Positions 9,149-22,247 are shown, counted from the stretch's first letter. The stretch: 64,000 bases of DNA from Cadophora sp. MPI-SDFR-AT-0126 (GCA_020747065.1 JAGMVK010000014.1:744001-808000), one strand, 5' to 3'. A program made the numbers and translations. Notes: a model not told the origin generated them from the sequence alone.

Positions 9149-11090
9149 ATGTCGTACCGAGTTGGTAAGTCTCCCATTGTTCTCTTCAGATTTACTTGAT
9201 TCTTTTCGATTGCAAAAGACACACTCCCGGCCACCACATATCACCACGTCTAAACTTACATTCCTTACAGAGACCGCCTTATCGAAGCGCGCAGGTTGTC
9301 AAGCTACCGAGTGTAAGAACAATGGTGTTAAGATTGATAAAGATGAACTTCGTTTGGGTATTGTAAGTACAGTTTTGGCTCCTGAACTAGAGCTTCAACG
9401 ATGTCCCCGTAGCTCGCATCTTCTTCGAGGAGATTAATTTCAACGCCCCAATGTATAGAACGCTAACATTGTGCTGCAGTGGGTTGAGTATGGTGACCGT
9501 GGAGGATGGGCTTGGCGTCATTGGTAAGTCCTTTTATTTGAAACTCGAGGTAGACAGTACTGATTGTTGTTGTTCAGGGGTTGCGTCACGGGAAAGGTTC
9601 TTCAGGGCCTTCGAGATCTCGTTGCGGATCCTGACAAGCCTGGAGAGTACCGCTGGGACATGCTTGACGGCTTTGAGTCCGGCGACAAGAACAGTCTCGA
9701 CAAAACACCCAAGCTCCAGGAAAAGGTTCGCCGCTGCATTACCCAGGGCTTTATCGATCATGAAGACTTCAACGGTGTAAGTTTCTATCTTCAGCTCATC
9801 CGATCAGACCTACACTTGTCACTAACGCCATTTAATCAGGATCCAGAAATGAATGTCCTTGGCGTTGCCGGCTTGCACACCAAGGAGAGCAAGAAAAGGA
9901 TGAAAGATGAAAAGAAGGCCCGAAACGAGGAAGTCGATAACTTGAAAGCCCAGCTCGCCAGTCTACGAGAAGAGAAGGCCAATGGGGGAGGCTCGGATGT
10001 TGACGCGAAGATTGTTGCAGTCCAAGTTGATCTTGACGAACTCCTCTCGGCTCAAACACCTGCTACTGGCAAGAAACGCGCCAAGAATGAAGCTGAGGCT
10101 GAAGAAGGCACGCCAGTCAAGAAGAAACGCGCCACAAAGAAGAAGGCAAAGGTCGAAGATGACGAGGAAGATGCTGAGGATGTCAAGCCAACCAAATCAG
10201 CTGCCAAATCCCGTGTCAAGAATGTCAAGAAGGAAGAAGAGAACGAAGATGATGCCGAAGAAGCCAAGCCAGGTCCAGTAAAGAAGTCTCGGGCAAAAAA
10301 TGCTGTCAAGAAGGAGGTTGAAACTGACGATGAAGATGCTCAAGAATCCAAGCCAGCACCAGCCAAGAAGTCTAAAGCGAAGAAAGTCAAGAAAGAAGAA
10401 GACACTGAGATGTCCGGAATTGGTGATGACTATACTGGTGTCAAGAATGAGGAGGATGCTGCTGGCTCTTCGAAGCCTGCCCCCAAGAAACGTGATTCTA
10501 CTAAGAAGAAGGGCGTAAAGGCAGCGGCTGATGAGGATGCTGATTCTGCTGTTAAGAAAGAGGAGGATGCTGCTGAATCTTCGAAGCCCGCGCTCAAGAA
10601 GCGTGCCCCTGCTAAGAAGAAGGCTGTGAAGACAGAAGCTGACGAGACTATCGACTCTGCCGTTAAGACCGAAGACGATGAAGATTCTCTCAAGCCACCT
10701 CCAAAGAAGCGCGCCCCCCGTGGAAAGAAAGCCATCAAGAACGAACCTATTGAAGACGGAGCTGGTGTCGAAGCCAAGCCAAAGCCAGCCGCCAAGAAGG
10801 GTCGTAAGAAGGCTGTGAAGCAGGAAAGCGATGAGCAAGAAGGTGTCAACGATGGACCTGCCACTGAGTCCTCGAATCCTGGCATCACCGAAGGATCATC
10901 TGTTCTCAGTGATGCTCCAGAGCTACCAGAGGGCATAAAGGATGAACCTGTCGAGTCTGTTTCTCTTGCTGAAGATGATAGGTAAGCAAAAACATACCAA
11001 CTGTGCTCGACCATGCTAATCGTGCTCTACAGGGTTGAACAACCCAAGAACCGACGCACCCGTCGCCGCACTGCTTCCAACAAGGTCTGA
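9149..11090 (+). CDS. PARP-type zinc-finger protein with Lys/Glu-rich tail, 516 aa
   Basis: Six exons (9149-9164, 9271-9362, 9480-9523, 9578-9776, 9840-10981, 11033-11090) give 516 residues. The N-terminus is a PARP-type zinc finger: Cys15 and Cys20 (GCQATEC), then His50 and Cys53 in WRHWGC. This fold recognises DNA ends and nicks in PARP and DNA ligase III. No PARP catalytic domain follows. After a conserved linker (about 60-130), residues about 160-490 are an acidic/basic low-complexity tail with repeats such as KKRAPAKKKAVKTE alternating with DDEEDA-like blocks, as in linker-histone-like nuclear proteins. Nuclear DNA binding is the inferred role. The 63-nt intron 4 is a multiple of three and open, so its retention would not break the frame. 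Exon 1 is only 16 nt. Confidence 0.85.
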
Positions 11091-12018
11091 AGTGCCATCC
11101 CCGATTACTTGTCGCCGACGACTCCTGATTCCTGTTTTCTGTAAAACACTTCTGAGACTGTTCATAATCACAATAAGTATGGAGTTCGGCGTTCCGATTT
11201 CACGATTCTCCACCTGGCAACGGTAACTTCTTGATAGCGATTTGCATTTGATTTACATTTTTTTTGTCCTTCACGCACATTTCCTCGACCTGGGCGCCTG
11301 CGACGCCTACTCCGTTTCTGATTGTCGGCCATGTACAGTACTTCGAAGATAACTTCTCAGGACGGAAAGTCTGCTAGCACTGTAATTGCTATCCAAATTA
11401 CGAAGGTTCCCGGACGGAACAGGCTTGATGATACGATAGGAGAGATGATTTGCGGATATGGACATGACACACATTTTGCTTTTGCCATGGACGGCTCTGT
11501 AATACCATTCATTGATATGATGAGGCTTTGCCCAAGGAGGTAGCTAGATTAGCAGAATACAAATCTTCGCACGAGGGCCTGCTTTGTCCCTTCAGGGATG
11601 TCAAACTCCTCGACATTTCATCATCGAAAGTACTCGGAGTTTGGATGAGAGGATTGTTAGTGAGTTTTGTCGACTCGATCCTGGATAGGATGACTGTAAA
11701 GAGAATTGATTAGAAGATGAGAAGATAGACCATGAGATGAATGTAGATAACATGAAAAACGACAAGTATCAAACAAACGAGGGATGAGTAAGATTCAGAA
11801 AAGCCCCTTGTGCTCCCAATTTGGATTTGCGAGATTACGGGTTGCATGCATGTCACTGTATAGCAGTACTTTATAATGTAAGATGGCATTATGGAACACA
11901 TAACTTTTTCAATACTTACTTTTCTTATATGCTTATTTATACCCTACTCATTCAATTTTCCACTCGACAAAATGGCTGCCCATATGCCTCCTATTACCAC
12001 TCATCGGAACTAATCTAT
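11091..12018. other. intergenic between convergent genes
   Basis: 3' ends of the PARP-finger gene (plus) and MED17 (minus) face each other here. Several short open frames exist but none has family features or splice support. Confidence 0.5.
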
Positions 12019-14228
12019 CTACTTTCCCCCCTCATTCTCACCCTCCTTCAAAGTCCCCGCACTCTCGACCACACTCTGCAAGCTCCTAACAACCTCAAAG
12101 AACCCCTTATCATCATCATCCTCTCCCACCCACGCAATCCACTCATAGTACCCCTCCGCCTGCAATCCTCTCTTTCTCTTCGCTACACCACCGCTGCCAC
12201 CGTCCGCATTCCTGTCTTCGCTATCTTGCACAGGCTGCACACCATGTATATTTTCTTCCTCGGAGAAGAACAGCCGCCCGGCTTTCTCGCCGTCGCCCCA
12301 GAGATTGCTGCGGAGACCATCGAGTGGGAAAGGTGCTTGTTCGATGCCGGATAGTTCGCCGCGTGCCCACTCCCATTGGACGCGGAGTATGGTGCGTGCA
12401 CCGCCTCTAGAGGGCGATGCGGGCGAGCAGCGGATGGTGAAGGCTAGCTGTTTTGTCTTTGCGGAGGTGGTGAGCGGTTTAGTCAGTATTGAAGGCGTGG
12501 TGCTTTGGATCCATTCTTGAATAGGCGTACGTAGGGCGCCGGGGGACGAAGCTGGTGGTTCGAGATGGGGTGTTGGGATGGGTGAGTGAGGGTCGGGGAC
12601 GAAGAGCGAGGCGAGGGTGCAGGAGGTGGCGTAATAGAGGTACTGCTGTACTGCGGGGAGGGATTCCATGCGTGGTGGGGGAGGGCAGGTTATGTGTAGT
12701 GGGGAGGAAGGGGGCGAGATGGAGAGGAGGAATTGTGGGAAGATGGTTGGCTGGGAGTGGGTTTGGGCTTTGATTGTTATGGTTGTTGTGGGCGTTATGG
12801 TCAGTGTGGCTGTTGCTTCGAGACGTTCGGTGAGGGAGAGGACGGTACGTTCTGCGATGGAGAGGTGAGTGAGGGGTGGCCAGACGGTAGGGATTTGTGT
12901 GTATGTCGGTGGTGAATCGAGCTTAATGGAGGAGAGCACGCGGTGGAGAGGCCGCAAGATATCTCGGAGCGCGGAGGTCATTTCTTGGTGTCTTATCCGG
13001 GTGATGAAGGGACGGAGGAGGTTGAGAGGGGGAGTTGTACGTTTTTCAAGGGTGATTGGAGGCGGTGGTTGGGTTCGGCGACGGTGGGCTTGTCGATGGG
13101 CGAAGCTGAGAAGGATGTTCAAGGCCAGAAATATGCCTTGTGCAATGGCATCGTCACGGCCGGCGGCCTGTATAGGCTCTTCTTCGAGAGGAACGAGGTC
13201 CACGACCATGGTTCGGGAAGCTGAGAGTTGATAGATGAGAGTTCCGTCTCTCGATTTTACGGGCTCTAGGATGCGAGATTCGCGGTTCAATTCTTGCCAC
13301 AATTCTTCTGAGAATATGGTATTTCGTGCTTGTAAAATGAGAGCTTCGGCTGGTGAGTCCTGTGGAGCGGCCTTTGGAAGAATAGATGATCCCGTATAGA
13401 CGCCATCAACCTCGATTCGTACTCTGAGGCTCTTAGGTTCAGCATCCGCCAATCCTTGATCCAAAGATATAGTCCCATCTGCCTTGCGATTGAGCGCTGC
13501 AAGACTTCGACTCTTGAAAGCAGGCGATGATTCCGAGAAACCAAATCGGACGCCCAAGATATGCTTCTGATTTGGCAATCTGCAGATAGCCCAGCCTTTC
13601 TCACTCACAGCCAGAACCTGTTCCCAGTACTTCGTTTCGTGCTCAATTTCCTTCTCGAGTCTAGTTGCCGATGCTAATATCGAGTCAACAGTTTTGTTGA
13701 GATGTTGGGCTTTCAACCCTTTTGCAATATTGCGATTGTCCTGCTTCTGGGCTTCTGTCGTTCTTGGAGCTGCCAATTTATCTGCCCCGAGTGTCTTGAC
13801 TCCAACCAATTGCTGAAGGTCCGGCGACAGTGATAGACTGGCTTGTACCGGGGCGTCTTTCGAGAGAAGGAGGGATATGAAGTCCAGAGCGAGCATCGAC
13901 GCCTGGTGAGCTTGTCTAAGAGGTGATTAGTACAATTCTTGCTGTTGACCTGGAAGACATACTCAATCTCCTTCAGGAAGTCTTCACGCGCAGAATTGAG
14001 TTCCTTCGCCTTGTCTGGCTCCTCCTCGTCCTCGCTCGAACTCTCGTCATTATCGCCATTATTCAATTCCTCTCGGGCGATTTCCTCGCGCAGACTCTCC
14101 TCTGTAATGTTCTGGAATCCACCTCGTTCAAAGTTTATGCGCTGAATAATGGAAGGCAGTGCGTCGTTGCTGTTGGCAGAAGGCCATGGCCTCAAAGAGA
14201 TGGGAAACTCGTTCGGTAGAGCATCCAT
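12019..14228 (-). CDS. MED17: Mediator complex subunit 17 (Srb4), 720 aa
   Basis: Two exons (14228-13963 and 13915-12019) separated by a 47-nt GTATGT...TTAG intron give 720 residues. Mediator head subunit 17 bridges activators and RNA polymerase II in the nucleus. The N-terminus (PISLRPWP) and the segment EIEQAHQASMLALDFISLLL across the splice are typical of fungal Med17, as are the acidic block after about residue 55 and the central VSEKGWAICRLP...LGVRFGFSES. The C-terminal half is Pro/Thr-rich and poorly conserved. Recognition is by resemblance to fungal Med17 and not by a catalytic motif. It is transcribed towards the PARP-finger gene and diverges from PFK1. Confidence 0.88.
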
Positions 14229-15275
14229 TGTTGTGGGATTATGCAGGTCGAGGTGTTCGTTTGGGCGGAATGGGGTACATCAAGTAGGAGAGGCTACAGT
14301 ATCAGCTCGAGGGTAAATGGTAGAAGTGCAATGCGGCTCGCTCCCTTGGCACAGCAGACGCTATGTTCAATGTCCAAATTCCAGTGGATGATTTAACGGT
14401 CGTGTTCTCTATAATTCACTCTAATTTCTCCAAGGGATGAATTGTATTGTCCCAATCGAGCACTCGAGCGCTGGCGGAGCAATTGCTGGGATTGCTGGGA
14501 TTCAGAAGGCTACAACCAACAGTCTCAACAGCTCAGCGCAGCGCAGCTCAGCCTGGCCCCAGTGAAGCGTTCTATTCGCACAGTATAAATGCGGCTCTTC
14601 GATCTCCTCTTGCGACGTCATTCAGCCGGGCTCATACGTAGCGTCCGAGAAGGCTCCGGGGTGGTCAAAGTGAAGTGAAATTCGAACTACTTCGAAGATG
14701 GTCGACGAGTCGGTGGGCGTGGTGTTGACAAGTCAGTCAGTCAGGCACAGTGAAAAAAGCACCAAGTGGTTCAGCGTGCATTGCTGCTGCTAAGATCGGC
14801 GAATCAGGGCCAAGTCTAGTGAAGCCATCCCCCACATGTGCTGCAAGCTACAGCCAATCTTAGGGAGTTGATTCCCTAAACCCAGGACAAGGCTATCCTT
14901 TTCTAACCAGTCACAGCATTGATGTGGTGCAGCCCGCCCTGAAGGAGCTGGGAGGGAGCTGCAAGATAAGAGTTTAGGCCTGTCACAACAGCGAGCGATA
15001 AAGAGCTTTGCTCGTCACGGCCCACCATGTGCTCTTTTCTTCTGCCCACCCCTCCACTGCTCTCCCACCACATCCCACCAAGCAAGACCCAAGACAAAAC
15101 CAGACCAGAGGTACCAGGCTGTGCCGTCATTGATTGATCCAAAAACACCTCACCTCTTTCTATTTCTTCTCCCCCGCATTTCGTAACTGTGAAAATCTCT
15201 TCTTGATTCAAGTATTTCTACCAGCCTTCCTCCCTAGGAAAACCTTCCTCAACAGCTATCCTCACCAAAGTCAAC
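14229..15275. other. divergent promoter region of MED17 and PFK1
   Basis: About 1.05 kb between the divergent starts. It contains no supported gene. A CCAAT pentamer lies in the sequence near 14850. The 150 bases before 15276 are pyrimidine-rich, consistent with a strong housekeeping promoter and leader, and contain no upstream ATG close to the start. Confidence 0.5.
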
Positions 15276-17754
15276 ATGGCCCCGCCTAACCCCCTACCAC
15301 CTCTCGAGGGGAAGAAACGACGTATTGCGATGATGACCAGTGGTGGTGACTCTCCCGGAATGAACGGGGCTATCAGAGCAGTGGTCCGAATGGCCATAGA
15401 GAAAGGCTGCGAGGCATACTGCATCTACGAAGGATACGAGGGCTTGGTGCAAGGAAAGAACTTCATAAGAAAATTCGAATGGTCCGAGGTGCGAGGCTGG
15501 CTATCCGAGGGAGGCACATTGATCGGGACAGCCAGATGTATGGCATTCTATGAACGTCCTGGCAGATTGACTGCTGCCAAGAACCTGGTTCTGAATGGCA
15601 TCGATGCCCTCATTATCTGCGGTGGTGATGGTTCCTTGACTGGTGCTGACAAGTTCCGCGCCGAATGGCCAGGCTTGTTAGAGGAACTGGTTGCTAACAA
15701 GGAATTGACGGCAGAGCAGGTCCAGCCTTTCAAGCACCTCAATATCGTTGGACTTGTGGGCTCAATTGACAATGATATGTCAGGCACAGACGCTACAATT
15801 GGATGTTACTCCGCCTTGAGCAGGATATGCGAGATGGTTGATTATATCGAGGCTACGGCCTCTTCACATTCCCGAGCATTCGTCATTGAGGTTATGGGCA
15901 GACATTGTGGATGGTTGGCACTCATGGCAGGTGTTGCAACTGGTGCCGACTTTGTCTTCATTCCTGAGAGGCCAAGAGCCGAGAACTGGAAGGAGGAAAT
16001 GTGCAGGATTGTGGCCAGGGTATAAACACCAGCTCCTTTTGGATGGGCTTTGCTGACAGAATTACAGCATAGAGAGATTGGGAAGAGGAAGACCATTGTT
16101 ATCGTTGCAGAAGGCGCCCATGACCAGGAAGGCAATAAGATTAATTCAGAGATGATCAAGGATCTTCTTGCCGATAAGAAGGGTTTGGCTTTGGATACAC
16201 GTATTACTACACTCGGGCACGTACAACGAGGAGGCGTTGCATGCGCTTATGATCGCTATCTTTCAACCCTTCAAGGTGTGGAAGCTGTGAATGCTGTCCT
16301 AGAGGCCACACCCGAGACTCCAACTCCCTTCATTGCTATTACCGAGAATAAGATCACACGGAAACCCCTGGTTCAAGCTGTCTTGGATACCAAAGAGGTA
16401 GCAAAAGCTATCGAGGCTAGAGACTTTGACAAGGCTATGAGTTTGCGGGATACCGAATTCTCAGATGTATACAATTCCTACATGACTACGACAGCTACAG
16501 GCTTAGATGAGAAAATGAAGCTCGCTGTAGAGAAGGTAAGTTTCCCATCGGGTATAAGCATTCATTGCTAACGATGCACAGCATATGCGAATTGCCATCA
16601 TACATTGTGGTGCGCCAGCTGGTGGTATGAATGCCGCCACCCGGGCAGCGGTGGCATACTGTATCACACGAGGGCATACCCCAATTGCCATTCATAATGG
16701 TTTTGCTGGATTTGCTCGTCATCATGACGATAAACCCCTTGGAGCAGTTCGGGAATTTGACTGGCTCGAGGTTGACGGCTGGGCAAGCAAGGGTGGATCC
16801 GAAATAGGCACGAATCGTGAACTTCCTGCAGAATCTGGAATGGAACACATCGCAAGCCTTTTCAAGAAGTACAGTATTGACGGTCTTTTCATCATTGGTG
16901 GATTCGAAGGTTTCCACGCGCTGTCTCAACTGCGTCAAGCACAGCAACTTTACTCTTCTCTCTGCATTCCTATGACACTTCTTCCTGCCACTATCTCGAA
17001 CAACGTCCCGGGTACCGAATACTCCCTTGGATCAGATACTTGCCTGAACGAATTGGTTCGCTACTGCGATACCATTAAACAGTCTGCATCTGCATCCCGC
17101 CGGCGTGTATTCGTCATCGAATCACAAGGTGGCCGTTCCGGATATGTCGCAACTCTTGCTGGTCTTGCTGTCGGCGCTGTGGCAGTCTACACACCCGAGG
17201 AAGGCATCACCATCGACATGCTTGCCGCTGACATCAACCACTTGAAGCAAGTATTCCGCGAAGATTCTGGCCAATCTCGCGCCGGTAGACTGATCATCGT
17301 CAACGAGAAAGCCTCCAAAGTATACACGGCCAAGTTGATCGCCGACATGATCCGCGAAGAAGCAAACAACCGTTTTGAATCACGCGACAGCATCCCTGGC
17401 CACGTCCAACAAGGCGGAACCCCCTCCCCCATGGACCGCACTCGCGCCGTCAGGTTGGCGATCAAGTGTATCGAGCACCTCGAGAAATATGAGGACCGCC
17501 GCGACACAAAGATACTGGAAGACCCCTCCGCCGTTGCCGTGATTGGTATCAAGGGAGCCAAGGTCGTCCTTTCACCTATGAAGGATGTCGAGGAGAATGA
17601 GACGGATTGGAGGAATAGGAGGCCGAAGGATGAATTTTGGTTGGATCTTAAGCATGTTGTTGATGTTCTCAGCGGGAGACCCGAGATCCCTAGGCCGCCG
17701 GAGAGTCCGCTTGATGGGTGGAAGGCGAAGGATAAGAAGAGGGGTTTGATTTGA
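15276..17754 (+). CDS. PFK1: ATP-dependent 6-phosphofructokinase, 794 aa
   Basis: Three exons (15276-16019, 16068-16535, 16582-17754) encode 794 residues, the usual length of the duplicated eukaryotic enzyme. It phosphorylates fructose 6-phosphate to the 1,6-bisphosphate, the committed step of glycolysis, in the cytosol. The N-terminal half is catalytic: GGDSPGMN (23-30), ICGGDGS (114-120), [11 protein letters not shown] (162-172, with the SIDND catalytic aspartates) and MGRHCGW (207-213). The C-terminal half starts at about residue 405 and has the altered counterpart [10 protein letters not shown], with [15 protein letters not shown] in place of the catalytic loop, as expected for the regulatory half. 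Both introns are short and canonical. The leader up to the ATG has a CCAAAGTCAAC context. Confidence 0.96.
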
Positions 17755-18494
17755 TTAGATGAGAGATGACGAGGCATGATTGGTTGGACGGTGTATTAGT
17801 TAGCTGGTTATGCTTTCTTCGACTCTTAACGAAATGGGATATTTTTATGACGAGATTGGACGCGCTTCTATGTCGTTTGACATTTTTGAATATAAGTAGG
17901 TTCGTGAACGAATCTGAGATACCTGACAAGCTACATATTACCATTGAAAGGGAGTTGGGATAACCCGCAAGATCCGAGTAATATGCCGAAGGGTAACTCG
18001 ATATCAATCATGAAACAACAAGCATCACATCTTATATAGATAACATAAATCACCTTAAAAAGCTTCTCTCTTTCCATCTCTCATTACATAACACCGGGAT
18101 CCAATCCTGAAGTTAGAGCTTGACGCTTGTTGTCGGAACTCGCCTGTTGATTTCCCCCTAACGAAACGAGAGACAGGGACAGGGTTCAGGCGGTGAGCAC
18201 CACGACCACCCAAGCGGGCGGGACAGCAACTCCATCTTGTACCTCGTGCTCAACTTCAACTTCCTCCCCTTTTTCAAAAGCACAGATACATACTTCTTTT
18301 CACCTTCAAAACACACATTACTCCTCTCTTCCCCTCCTTCTTCAGCGGAGTGTGATATAAACAAACTAAAATTAGCTAACAAGCCAGACTGCTTGCTGGC
18401 TTGCTGAGTACGGGAGAAGCTGTGGAAAGCAGGGGTTTGGAATTGAAGTGGCATTTAGAGAAAAGGGGAAAGGGAACAAAGCAAAACGGCCAAG
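17755..18494. other. intergenic
   Basis: 3' region of PFK1 and promoter/leader of ISN1. No supported coding frame. Confidence 0.5.
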
Positions 18495-20622
18495 ATGACG
18501 ACGAGATATCGTGTTGAATGTGAGTCTCAATTTAGTTCTCGCCCAAATCTTCTCTTCAGAGAAACGAGAGGGAGAGAGGGGGGAAGGAGGGGGATTCTGG
18601 TGGGGCTGGAATGAGATTTGGGAGGGAGAGAATGAAAAGAAAGAAAGAGAGAGCTGATGGGAGGTAGATGCGCTGAAGACGCATAGGAGGGATCAATTTA
18701 TCGGTGAGTTCTATTTCGCTTTTGGGGGTGGTTTTTGGATTTAGAGGGGGAGGGGGTTAGATAGGTGGTTTGAGGCAGGATGGAATTTGGGAGGAGGGGA
18801 GTGCTGAGGCTCGAGTGAGCTTGGCACTGGGGTATTCGCCATTGTTTGTTCTTGTATCTCAATTCCAAGATGGGCGAGGATTGCGGTCGGGAGGTCATGG
18901 GAATCGCTTCTGAATGTTCCCGCTTCTATTTCTGGTTGACCCTGCTGCTTGGTACCGAGTTGAGCTCTATGTCAAACTCCAACTTCGTTTTCTTCAGTTT
19001 TCACATGTCGCCATTCAACATTCTTCAATGTTTCTCAGATGTTTTCTAACCACTACACAGAATGGATCAAGGGTCTCCTCGCCGTCCCCTTCGTCCTTCA
19101 CTCCCAACCAACAGGTGTATTCGAAACCCGCAGCCACACCGTCGAGCAAATGGCCGAACTAGCTCATCGTCGCTACGCCGAAATCATGCTCGACGTCGAG
19201 AGAATGATAGATGATCACAGTACGAATCCTTTTCCTTCCCTATTTCCTTTTCCCCTTCCCATCCACCCACAACCTCTAACACCTCCCAGTCGCCCACCAA
19301 AAAGTCGGGCTGCAAGGCCAGTCAAAGCTCAAACTCCTGGTCCCCAGCATCGGCACATTCTTCACGCGTCTCCCGCTCGCAGATGCATTCCGGTATCAAG
19401 ACAGAAAGCGGTTCATCTCGTCGAGACGATTCGTCCCGCCTAGTTTCAATGATATCAGGCTTATTCTGAATACGGCGCAGCTTATGGGTGTTACGGCTAC
19501 CGGACCGCTAGATTTGGCGACTTTTGATGGTGATGTTACGCTGTGAGTTGCAGACTTTCTCCAAGTTTTGTGAGGGTTTGTGGGGCTGATGTTTTGGTGG
19601 AGGTATGATGATGGGAAGAGTTTGGAGCCAAGTAATCCGGTTATTGAGAAGATTATCTGTGAGTATCTGATATTTTATGGGGGGAAAAGTCAATTAACAA
19701 GTTACAAACAGATCTCATGAGCCATGACACCAAAATTGGCATCGTCACGGCTGCTGGATACACCGAAGCAGATAGATACTACGAGCGTCTTCACGGTCTT
19801 CTTGAAGCTGTCAAAGCATCTAAAATCTTGACCGAGGCTCAGAAACAGAATTTGATAGTAATGGGTACGTCAATATCACGCTCAGGAGAAACATGAATAC
19901 ATAGATAGATGACTGACACACTTTCAGGCGGCGAATCCAACTTCCTCTTCACCTACTCATCCACCTCCCCCTTCCTGCTGACCCACCTCCCCCGCCGGCA
20001 ATGGATCCTGCCCAGCATGTCAACCTGGACCCAACCCACCATAACACAACTCCTCGACCTCGCCGAGTCCTCCCTCCGCGAATGCGTCACCAACCTCTCC
20101 CTCTCCGCCACCATCCTGCGAAAGGAACGAGCAGTAGGCATCATCCCTTCCATTCCCGGTGCGAAATTCCCTAGAGAGAGTCTGGAGGAGACGGTGTTGG
20201 TCGTGCAGAAGAAACTGGAGATGAGTGAGGTTGGGAGACAATTGCCTTTCTGTGCGTTCAACGGCGGGAATGATGTTTTCGTGGATATCGGGGATAAGAG
20301 CTGGGGGGTCCTGGTTTGTCAGGAGTATTTTGGTCGAGGTGGAGGTGAGAGTCGAAATGAAGGTGGTGCGATCAGAGGAGATAGGACGCTGCATGTAGGC
20401 GATCAGTTCCTGAGTGCTGGCAGCAATGATTTCAAAGCGAGGGTTGTGGGTACGACGGCTTGGATTGCGAGTCCGGCTGAGACGTGCGAGTTGCTGGATG
20501 AGTTGGCGGTTATTATTGGTGAGAAGGGGGGGAAGGGGAAGGGAGATGATGGGAGTTTAGAGGCGGATTTGCTGAGGAGGGTTGATGGGTTGTTTGAGAA
20601 GCATCCTATGCCTGCTGCTTGA
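18495..20622 (+). CDS. ISN1: IMP-specific 5'-nucleotidase, 458 aa
   Basis: Seven exons (18495-18519, 18668-18703, 19061-19219, 19290-19542, 19603-19658, 19712-19864, 19928-20622) join in frame to 458 residues. The product dephosphorylates IMP to inosine in purine salvage and is a HAD-type cytosolic phosphatase. Family signatures seen: the N-terminus MTTRYRVEYALKTHRRDQ, which only appears when the 25-nt and 36-nt first exons are joined; VPSIGTFFTRLPL; the HAD motif TFDGDVTLYDDG (nucleophile Asp153, general acid Asp155); and AFNGGNDVFVDIG with GDQFLSAGSNDFKAR near the end, where the metal-binding Asp residues lie. Intron 2 is long for this window (357 nt). The C-terminal Gly/Lys-rich insert before the last helix is lineage-specific. 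Confidence 0.93.
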
Positions 20623-21085
20623 ACTTCAGGGGTATGCTCGATAGCTTTGAGGTTTGAGGGTTGAGGGTTGAGGCGTTTGGAAGTTGTGGCATGAATGGCG
20701 TTCTTGAGTTGAAGATATGAGGGCTTGCGGTTAAAGGGTTGCTTCGCAGCAGGAACAGCTGACTAAATTGAATTGAGAAGAACATAGCTTGATATGAAGA
20801 AGACTCGGGAAGTCTTACTGCTTTCTTACCAGTCGAGTTCCGTTCTTCCCTATGGGTCTATGAGTAAGGAAGAATGGAGCATACCACAAGCTGAAAGGAG
20901 TTTTTCGTCTCTATCAAATATTCCCTATTCCTCATTCGTCCAAATTTAGACTCCCAGATGGACATGCAAAGGCTAGGTTTAGGATACCAGTTGGCGAGCA
21001 TGGGTCGTTGGGATCATTTAAGGTGTCAAAAGACGAATGTTTGATTTGGTCGACTTAGTAGGCCAAGCAAAGCGTCAACAGTTCC
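20623..21085. other. intergenic
   Basis: 3' flank of ISN1. No coding signal beyond chance frames. Confidence 0.5.
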
Positions 21086-21448
21086 ATGATGCCGTCCGTA
21101 CATTTCAGGGACAACAAAGCAACCTCACTGCGGCTCTTCCTTGATTATATTCAGTCCCGCATATGCTTCCGATCAGAGGAAATTGGCCTCAGACGCAAGG
21201 GACTGGTTTCGGAGAGTGAGATTGCGCGGATCGAAATTCATCCAAAAGCACCAACAGAGGCTGTTGATTTCACTCCTTCACAGCCTGTAGTGGGTGAGCT
21301 CAGGTCAAGTCCCATTATCAGCTGTGGTGAGAAGCGTCCTAGTCAAGATGATAGCCATGTTTCTGGATTCGGTGAGAAGAGGCGGAAGAGAGAAGTGGAA
21401 CAGGAAAGGGTGAGAGACACATGGGTGGGCAGGAGGTGGCCGCTTTGA
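21086..21448 (+). CDS. hypothetical protein, 120 aa, doubtful
   Basis: An ATG-initiated 120-codon frame with no family I recognise. It has an acidic/basic tail including EKRRKREVEQER. Near position 21416 the sequence can be read in another frame as EVAALRRRERLEAMERRR to a TAG at 21517. That would be a plausible helical continuation, but the GT...AG pair that would connect them is only 23 nt apart, too short for an intron. So the true C-terminus, or whether this is a decayed gene, is open. Confidence 0.28.
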   Translation: MMPSVHFRDNKATSLRLFLDYIQSRICFRSEEIGLRRKGLVSESEIARIEIHPKAPTEAVDFTPSQPVVGELRSSPIISCGEKRPSQDDSHVSGFGEKRRKREVEQERVRDTWVGRRWPL

Positions 21449-22247
21449 GACGAAGAGAGAGGTTGGAGGCTATGGAGAGGAGAAGGGAGGCGCAGGGCAA
21501 GAAGGGTGGAAGTAGATAGCTGAAGTAAAAGATATCGCAGAGATAATAAATGTGATTGGAAGACATGGCTGCAGCTCAGTATGTCCTTCGCCAATGTTTG
21601 TGAAAGTGGGGTCACTAAGCGAGGTAGAAAGGGGGGAGCATTGAACTTTTGTAGTGGAAAAAGAAGACATGATAGAGAGTTGTAATGCCAGATAAGCCTG
21701 TATCTTATGATAATTCTCAGTCTAATTTAGAAACGATTCTACAGATCTCCACGACTCCCTATTTCTTTGAAGAAACGTCGATGTATTAGACAGTTGGCTT
21801 TGTCAGCGATTTCGGCCCAGGATTGATTTACAAGTCAGAGAGCAAGGTCTTATTGGCTAGAATTTGGGAACTATATTTGTCTATGCAGTATGTTATACAT
21901 AATGAAATTTAACTCTGTAATTGAACGAAGTGTGCGACCCAGAGCTCGTCTTACGTTCCTCATTGCGATTGCCCGTCCTAATTGGGCATGGGACCAAGCG
22001 GCCGCTCAGTTGACCTCAACCACTGCGCCTCTTCAGATTCGCAACCATCATTTGACAACAATTTCGACACCAACAACAATCTTCGAAAGTATCGTGATAC
22101 TAAATCAACTAAAGTTAGCTTGAATCGTCTTCAGGCACTCAAGCATCTTGATTGTGCTTTTCCGCTTGGTTACAATTCTCCCATTGTCCATCCCGCGGTA
22201 CTATCGGCTTCAAAAAGGGCGATAATCACGAGGATCGTCCATATAAG
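21449..22247. other. intergenic
   Basis: The stretch includes the possible second-frame continuation of the preceding ORF (to 21519). From 21988 there is an ATG-started open frame that continues into the DUF7053-like gene. I treat its first 110 codons as non-coding leader because the family domain starts only after them. Confidence 0.4.

Noticed and set aside
10197..11014. long minus-strand frames opposite the PARP-finger gene
   Set aside because: Shadows of Lys/Glu repeats; Leu/Phe/Ser-rich translation without motifs.
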